Shown here piece by piece: positions 6,079 through 9,700 of a DNA stretch of 9,700 nucleotides. The translations under genes were made by a program, and so were the position numbers. Positions within the stretch are counted from its first letter, which is position 1. Each line of letters opens with the position of its first letter. This stretch comes from an uncultured Streptococcus sp. (GTDB lineage Bacteria > Bacillota > Bacilli > Lactobacillales > Streptococcaceae), in NCBI GenBank assembly GCA_902480035.1, contig CABSRC010000061.1:1-9700 (forward strand). The letters run 5' to 3'. The notes below the pieces were generated by a model. The model did no database searches. It saw only the letters and a program-made list of their open reading frames with translations, and had not been told where the DNA came from.

Positions 6079-6112
6079 AAAACACCGGGGATTTGATCCT
6101 CGGTGTTTTTTG
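6079..6112 (+). terminator. Strong terminator of the oligopeptide-binding gene, possibly bidirectional
   Basis: Arms 6081-6092 and 6096-6107 form a 12-bp stem with a TTG loop, then six or more T. The single imperfect pair is a G-U wobble on plus-strand RNA (C-A on the minus strand), so it primarily serves the plus-strand gene, whose stop is 10 bases upstream. The convergent permease gene ends at 6169 and has no hairpin of its own. On its strand this stem is followed by TTTTCTATC, so it may also stop that transcript. Confidence 0.88.
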
Positions 6113-6168
6113 TGCTAACAAAATGTTGTATGTTTCATCTTATTTCTAATCTTTTATAGACTCGAACG

Positions 6169-8172
6169 CTACCTCACGACAATCTTCCGATAACTTCTAG
6201 AAGTCAGAAGAAAGACAAGGACATAGGAGATGAAGAAGACAGCGCAGATAGAAAGAGTTGTTTGAAGCACCAAGCCCGCATTGGTTGCTCCTAAGATAGC
6301 AACGATTTTTGCGATCATCTTGTAGGCTACTCCTAGGTACAGGAAGGAGAAGAATAATGGAAGAAAAAAGACAGTGAGTATCTGTTTGCGAATGGTGGTG
6401 CCGGTTTGCTTTTGGTCCAATCCTACTTGTTGCAAGATCACAAAATTATCTCGATCCTCATGACCCTCTGAAATCTGCTTGTAGTAAATCACGAGAACTG
6501 TAGCTAATAGAAAGATCGCCGATAGAAAAATCCCGATAAATAGAAGAGTCCCTGCTGTTTCACGCCAATCTTTCTCTATACTGTATCGATCAAATCCACC
6601 AAAATAAGTCGCACCATATTGACTGATTTTGTCTGTCGAATACAGCTCTTTGATCAAGCCAGAAATAAAATCTTGGTTATCTTTATTTTTAGCAGTAATA
6701 GAGAATTCCAAATTTTTATCAACTTTTAGTCCCAGTTGGTTCAAGTCAGGGAGGACCAGGTACAAGCCCATTTGGTGTTGAAACAGGTCGGATTGAGGGA
6801 GTTTCCCTTGGATAAAATTGGAGTTTAGTTTTTCTTTAATCGTGAAGGTCTTCCCATTGATTTCTAATTGTGCGTCTAATTTTCCAGGATATTGATACCC
6901 ATAGGCTAGGATTTCATTTTCCCCAAGCTCAACTTTTTGACCGGTCAGTTGCTCATAAGTCGCCTGATCAAAAAAGTAGACTGTTCCTTCTGACTTCAAC
7001 TCCTGACCAGTTGATGGAGTGGACTGGTCATTCACCTCTAAGCTCCTTCCATCAATCTTTCGAATTTCAGCCGACCAGTATGTAGTCTGTGCCACCTGAT
7101 AATCTGATAGATGTGTCGCATCGGCTGTTTTCTTAATTTGAGCTTGAACATCCTCAATAACCGATTCTGTTTCAGCATCTGAAGGCATATGCCCCACACT
7201 AATCATGTAATCAGAAGGGTAAACCGTATCTAGGTAATTCTGCCCTCCAATAAAGATATTGAGCGACCCGGTTAAGGTGACCAAGACCATGGTGGATAGA
7301 ATACTAATGGTCGCAAGGCCCGCTGCATTTTTTCGCATCCGAGCTATTAAGTTGGAGACAGATATAAAATTCTCTGGCTTGTAATAGTAGGATTTCCGAC
7401 CTTTGAGAAATCTTAAGAAGGTAATAGAGCCTGCGTTGAATAAGAGATAAGTCGCTAGAATGACCAAGATGACGGCAATAAAGAATCCTTGGACAGCCGC
7501 AACTGGCCGCTCAACGGTTAGCGCTATATAAAACGCAATTCCTAAGAGCCCAAGTCCTAACAGAGTTTGAACCAGCAAGAAGCGTCCCTTCTTCTCTCCT
7601 GCTTTCTTTTGCTGCATAAGGTGGAGGGAACTGTAGCGCAAGAGGCGGAAAGAATTCAACAAGAGAATGAGGCCAAAAGCTAAGGCTAACCCAAGTAAAG
7701 TGTTAAGAACAGCCTCTATCTGGAAGGTTGATTGAATGACGACTGGTAAACCCATACATTTTAGAAGCAAGGCGAAAATCAAGCGATCAAACAAGAGTCC
7801 CAAACCCAGTCCTACTCCAACTGTGAGAACATAGAAGAAGAGCAATTCCCATAAGGTCATGATGAGGAGATGCTTCTTCTCCATTCCCAGAACACTGTAG
7901 AGTCCCAGTTCTTTGGAACGATTTTTCATGACGTAGCCATTGGCATAAGCCACCAAAATGATGACGACCAGCTGGACGACGAAACTGCCAAAACCAAGAA
8001 CAGTTCTCGCCGATCCCCCTCCGTAAGAATCCTCTAAATGAGGGGTCAATGACAAGGCGATAAAACTATAAAGGATCATGGTCGTTAAAATGACAGCTAT
8101 AGCGAAAGGATAATACAACTTGCGATTTTGTTTGAGGTTGGAAAGTGCTAATTTACTTGTTAATTTAAACAT
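6169..8172 (-). CDS. BceB-type ABC transporter permease (FtsX domains, large extracellular loop)
   Basis: This 667-residue membrane protein has the layout of peptide-sensing and detoxifying permeases (BceB, VraE, MbrB class; about 650 residues, ten spans). TM1 is near 21-43. A first FtsX-type block covers about 60-180, with the family stretch YVMKNRSKELGLYSVLGMEKKHL (82-102 core). More spans lie at 198-220, 228-248 and 285-308. A hydrophilic domain of about 230 residues (309-540) follows, and a second FtsX-type block with three spans (543-563, 598-618, 635-656) closes the protein. The large outside domain between TM7 and TM8 is the part that, in characterised members, recognises bacitracin or lantibiotic-lipid complexes and signals to a BceS-type kinase. 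The ATG at 8172 overlaps the ATPase stop by 8 bases and follows AAAGGAGG. The gene is the second of a two-gene operon. Substrate is unknown. Confidence 0.9.
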   Translation of the reverse strand: MFKLTSKLALSNLKQNRKLYYPFAIAVILTTMILYSFIALSLTPHLEDSYGGGSARTVLGFGSFVVQLVVIILVAYANGYVMKNRSKELGLYSVLGMEKKHLLIMTLWELLFFYVLTVGVGLGLGLLFDRLIFALLLKCMGLPVVIQSTFQIEAVLNTLLGLALAFGLILLLNSFRLLRYSSLHLMQQKKAGEKKGRFLLVQTLLGLGLLGIAFYIALTVERPVAAVQGFFIAVILVILATYLLFNAGSITFLRFLKGRKSYYYKPENFISVSNLIARMRKNAAGLATISILSTMVLVTLTGSLNIFIGGQNYLDTVYPSDYMISVGHMPSDAETESVIEDVQAQIKKTADATHLSDYQVAQTTYWSAEIRKIDGRSLEVNDQSTPSTGQELKSEGTVYFFDQATYEQLTGQKVELGENEILAYGYQYPGKLDAQLEINGKTFTIKEKLNSNFIQGKLPQSDLFQHQMGLYLVLPDLNQLGLKVDKNLEFSITAKNKDNQDFISGLIKELYSTDKISQYGATYFGGFDRYSIEKDWRETAGTLLFIGIFLSAIFLLATVLVIYYKQISEGHEDRDNFVILQQVGLDQKQTGTTIRKQILTVFFLPLFFSFLYLGVAYKMIAKIVAILGATNAGLVLQTTLSICAVFFISYVLVFLLTSRSYRKIVVR

Positions 8173-8932
8173 CAGGATCCTCCTTTCCCGCCATGACCGT
8201 CAGAGTATCTGAGATTTCTTGGAACATCTGACGCTCTGTCTTTTCCCCACGAAAGATCTGGTTGTAAAGAATCCCATCCTTGATAAAGAGCACGCGCTTG
8301 GCCCGAGCTGCCGCTGCGGTTGAGTGGGTTACCATGAGAATGGTTTGGCCCATGTTATTGATATCTTCAAAGACGTCCAGCAAAGCAGCTGAAGACTTAG
8401 AATCCAGCGCCCCTGTTGGCTCATCAGCCAGGAGGATTTCTGGTGAGGTGATGATGGCCCGCGCTACGGCCACCCGTTGCTTTTGACCACCAGAGATTTC
8501 GTAAGGGTATTTTTCTAAGAGCTGGTGAATGCCCAACTCCCGGCTGACAGTGTCGACCTTGCTCATCATTTCCTTGACTGGTCTGCGAGAGAGGACCAAT
8601 GGCAAGAGGATATTGTCCTTGACAGACAAGGTGTCGAGCAGGTTGAAATCTTGAAAGACGAAGCCTAGTTTTTCCCGACGGAAGCTGGACGCATCCTTGT
8701 TCTTGATGGTGGAGGTATCTATGCTATTTAGGTAGACCCGTCCTTCCGTCGGCTGGTCCAGCATGGCCAAGATGTTGAGGAGGGTCGATTTCCCGGATCC
8801 TGATTCCCCCATGATAGCGACGTATTCGCCCTTCTCAACGGTAAAATGGATATCCTTTAAGGCTTCAACCTGCGTTCCTTGAAAGCGGGTTTTGTAGATT
8901 TTTTTGATATGTTGAACGTCTAGTAGGGTCAT
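8165..8932 (-). CDS. BceA-type ABC transporter ATP-binding protein
   Basis: This is a 255-residue nucleotide-binding subunit with all catalytic motifs intact: Walker A GESGSGKST (42-50), Q-loop Gln94, signature ISGGQKQR (146-153; Ile in place of the usual Leu), Walker B ILLADEP with catalytic Glu171 (166-172), D-loop ALDS (175-178) and H-switch His203. It belongs to the MacB/LolD/BceA group and should power the FtsX-type permease encoded directly downstream, with which it overlaps by 8 bases. The start at 8932 follows AAAGGA with 7 bases between; another ATG at 8939 is out of frame and directly abuts the ribosome site, so it is not used. Operon control probably comes from a BceR-type response regulator, because a perfect TTACA-N4-TGTAA site lies upstream. 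No such regulator is encoded in the window. Confidence 0.95.
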   Translation of the reverse strand: MTLLDVQHIKKIYKTRFQGTQVEALKDIHFTVEKGEYVAIMGESGSGKSTLLNILAMLDQPTEGRVYLNSIDTSTIKNKDASSFRREKLGFVFQDFNLLDTLSVKDNILLPLVLSRRPVKEMMSKVDTVSRELGIHQLLEKYPYEISGGQKQRVAVARAIITSPEILLADEPTGALDSKSSAALLDVFEDINNMGQTILMVTHSTAAAARAKRVLFIKDGILYNQIFRGEKTERQMFQEISDTLTVMAGKEDPDV

Positions 8933-8983
8933 GGTCCATTCCTTTCTAGCTCGATAAAAGCTTCAATCGTTTTTTACAAGTCT

Positions 8984-9012
8984 ATTGTACTAAAACTGAA
9001 ACGTTTTCACCA
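8984..9012 (-). promoter_or_regulatory. Candidate promoter of the BceAB-type operon
   Basis: On the minus strand TACAAT (8989-8984) is a good -10 box. At 17-bp spacing the -35 position (9012-9007) reads TGGTGA, a poor match. A weak -35 is what is expected of a promoter needing an activator, and a response-regulator-like site lies further upstream. Transcription would start near 8977, giving a leader of about 45 bases. Confidence 0.5.
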
Positions 9013-9021
9013 TAACATAAC

Positions 9022-9060
9022 CTTACATTTTCCCCTTTATTTCTTACATTTTTGTAAGAA
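9022..9060. promoter_or_regulatory. BceR-type response-regulator box with a second half-site
   Basis: TTCTTACATTTTTGTAAGAA (9041-9060) is a perfect 8-bp inverted repeat around TTTT. Its core TTACA-TTTT-TGTAA fits the published BceR-type consensus TNACA-N4-TGTAA exactly. CTTACATTTT occurs again as an exact direct repeat at 9022-9031, 21 bases (two helical turns) from the copy at 9043-9052, giving a lone half-site nearer the promoter. Both lie upstream of the transporter promoter. Binding is inferred from the motif. Confidence 0.75.
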
Positions 9061-9064
9061 AGCA

Positions 9065-9099
9065 AAAATAGGCTAGGACTTGAGGTCCTAACCTATTTT
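9065..9099 (-). terminator. Terminator of the serine-rich lipoprotein gene
   Basis: Arms 9065-9079 and 9085-9099 make a 15-bp stem around a 5-base loop, ten bases after the stop codon. The only non-Watson-Crick pair is a wobble on minus-strand RNA, and the stem runs into TTTTTGC. It separates this gene from the transporter operon. Eleven bases of the plus-strand text, GGCTAGGACTT (9071-9081), also occur in the repeat-end hairpin at 1860-1870. Confidence 0.85.
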
Positions 9100-9109
9100 C
9101 ATTAATGAA

Positions 9110-9679
9110 TTATTCAGCTGATGAAGATGAAGAGATATAAGGTGAAATCATCTTATATGCACTTTCAAGAGCTTGTTTCATAGTGTCACGTCCAGATTTC
9201 AATTGTTGTGCAAAAGCAGTACGTCCTTGTTCAGGAACAACTGTATCATCTGAACCACCAGTTGAAAGCGCCGTATCAAATTGAGTTTTTGATTCGTCCA
9301 ATGTCTTGAGAGCTGGCTCTACTTGTTGAGTATATATAGATCTATGTGATTCTGGAATTTGATCGCCAAGATCTTGAGCATATTTTTTATAGTTATCCAC
9401 TAATTTACTATAAAGAGTTTTCATATCACCAATTGTTTTGGCGTTATCGATTTCTTCATCAGTCAACAAGACAATTTCTGGAATTTTAACAGAAGAGGTT
9501 GCTGATTTAGATGATTTTGATGAACTGCTTGATTTGCTTTCTGAAGTAGATGATTTTTCTACTTTGCTAGAAGAAGCTTTTGCATCTTTGCTTGATGATT
9601 CTGAAGCAGTTTTACCAGAACAAGCTGCTAACGTTGCAACTGACAAGAGAGCCACACCGGCTGTAAGAAGTTTTTTCAT
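9110..9679 (-). CDS. Small serine-rich lipoprotein of unknown function
   Basis: This 189-residue protein has a signal peptide of 19 residues ending in L17-A-A-C20, so it should be lipid-anchored outside the membrane. Residues 21-64 form a low-complexity Ser/Lys/Ala/Thr linker. Residues 65-181 form a mostly helical domain (IPEIVLLTDEEIDNAKTIGD, MKTLYSKLVDNYKKYAQDLG, EPALKTLDESKTQFDTALST, AFAQQLKSGRDTMKQALESA), and the protein ends in a Ser-rich tail. I do not recognise the domain. The start at 9679 follows AGGAG with 7 bases between. Its promoter lies beyond the right edge. It has its own terminator and is upstream of the BceAB-type operon on the same strand, so any functional link to that transporter is only by proximity. 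The helical pairs could form a four-helix or coiled-coil bundle. Confidence 0.85.
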   Translation of the reverse strand: MKKLLTAGVALLSVATLAACSGKTASESSSKDAKASSSKVEKSSTSESKSSSSSKSSKSATSSVKIPEIVLLTDEEIDNAKTIGDMKTLYSKLVDNYKKYAQDLGDQIPESHRSIYTQQVEPALKTLDESKTQFDTALSTGGSDDTVVPEQGRTAFAQQLKSGRDTMKQALESAYKMISPYISSSSSAE

Positions 9680-9700
9680 ATTTTTTCTCCTAGCCTAACA

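Noticed and set aside
9041..9060. Perfect inverted repeat as a terminator
   Set aside because: It has no following T-tract on either strand and lies beyond the true terminator at 9065-9099; it fits a response-regulator box better.
9438..9698. 86-residue acidic plus-strand frame (poly Asp/Glu/Leu)
   Set aside because: It is the complement of the Ser/Lys-rich linker and signal peptide of the lipoprotein; its composition is a by-product.

Overview
The window looks like chromosome of a Streptococcus, probably of the mitis/sanguinis/parasanguinis type. The species-level guess is inference. The base for it is moderate A+T content, strong AGGAG ribosome binding sites, an AmiA/AliA-type oligopeptide-binding lipoprotein, LAAC lipoboxes, and an intergenic repeat with BOX-like hairpins. 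No phage, IS element, rRNA, tRNA or CRISPR is visible.

Layout, left to right. (1) 1-113, minus: the first 37 codons of a DUF2829 / Tad2-like protein, cut by the window edge, with its own extended -10 promoter. (2) 218-1609, minus: a 463-residue APC amino acid permease with its own terminator. (3) 1610-1894: no gene; a composite streptococcal repeat with several hairpins, whose last hairpin probably ends the next operon. (4) 3845 down to 1895, minus: a tight three-gene operon of a PadR repressor and two paralogous membrane proteins, each with a cytosolic helical N-terminal domain followed by about six membrane spans; all junctions overlap. The PadR promoter is near-consensus and is bracketed by a 13-bp inverted repeat, a likely autoregulatory operator. 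(5) 4105-6069, plus: an oligopeptide-binding lipoprotein of the AmiA/AliA/AliB/HppA family, divergent from padR, with a strong terminator. (6) 8932 down to 6169, minus: a BceAB-type ABC transporter (ATPase plus 667-residue FtsX-type permease with a large extracellular domain). Its promoter region carries a perfect TTACA-N4-TGTAA site, the known BceR-type response-regulator motif, but no two-component system is in the window. (7) 9110-9679, minus: a small serine-rich lipoprotein of unknown function with its own terminator.

How it fits together: most genes act at the cell envelope (amino acid uptake, peptide binding, antimicrobial-peptide sensing or resistance, a surface lipoprotein). The two items most worth following are the PadR/membrane-paralog operon with its bracketing operator, which looks like a self-contained sensing module without an adjacent effector transporter, and the BceR-type box upstream of a BceAB pair without a neighbouring kinase and regulator. 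The Tad2-like fragment at the left edge is a possible anti-defence fold kept in a chromosome.
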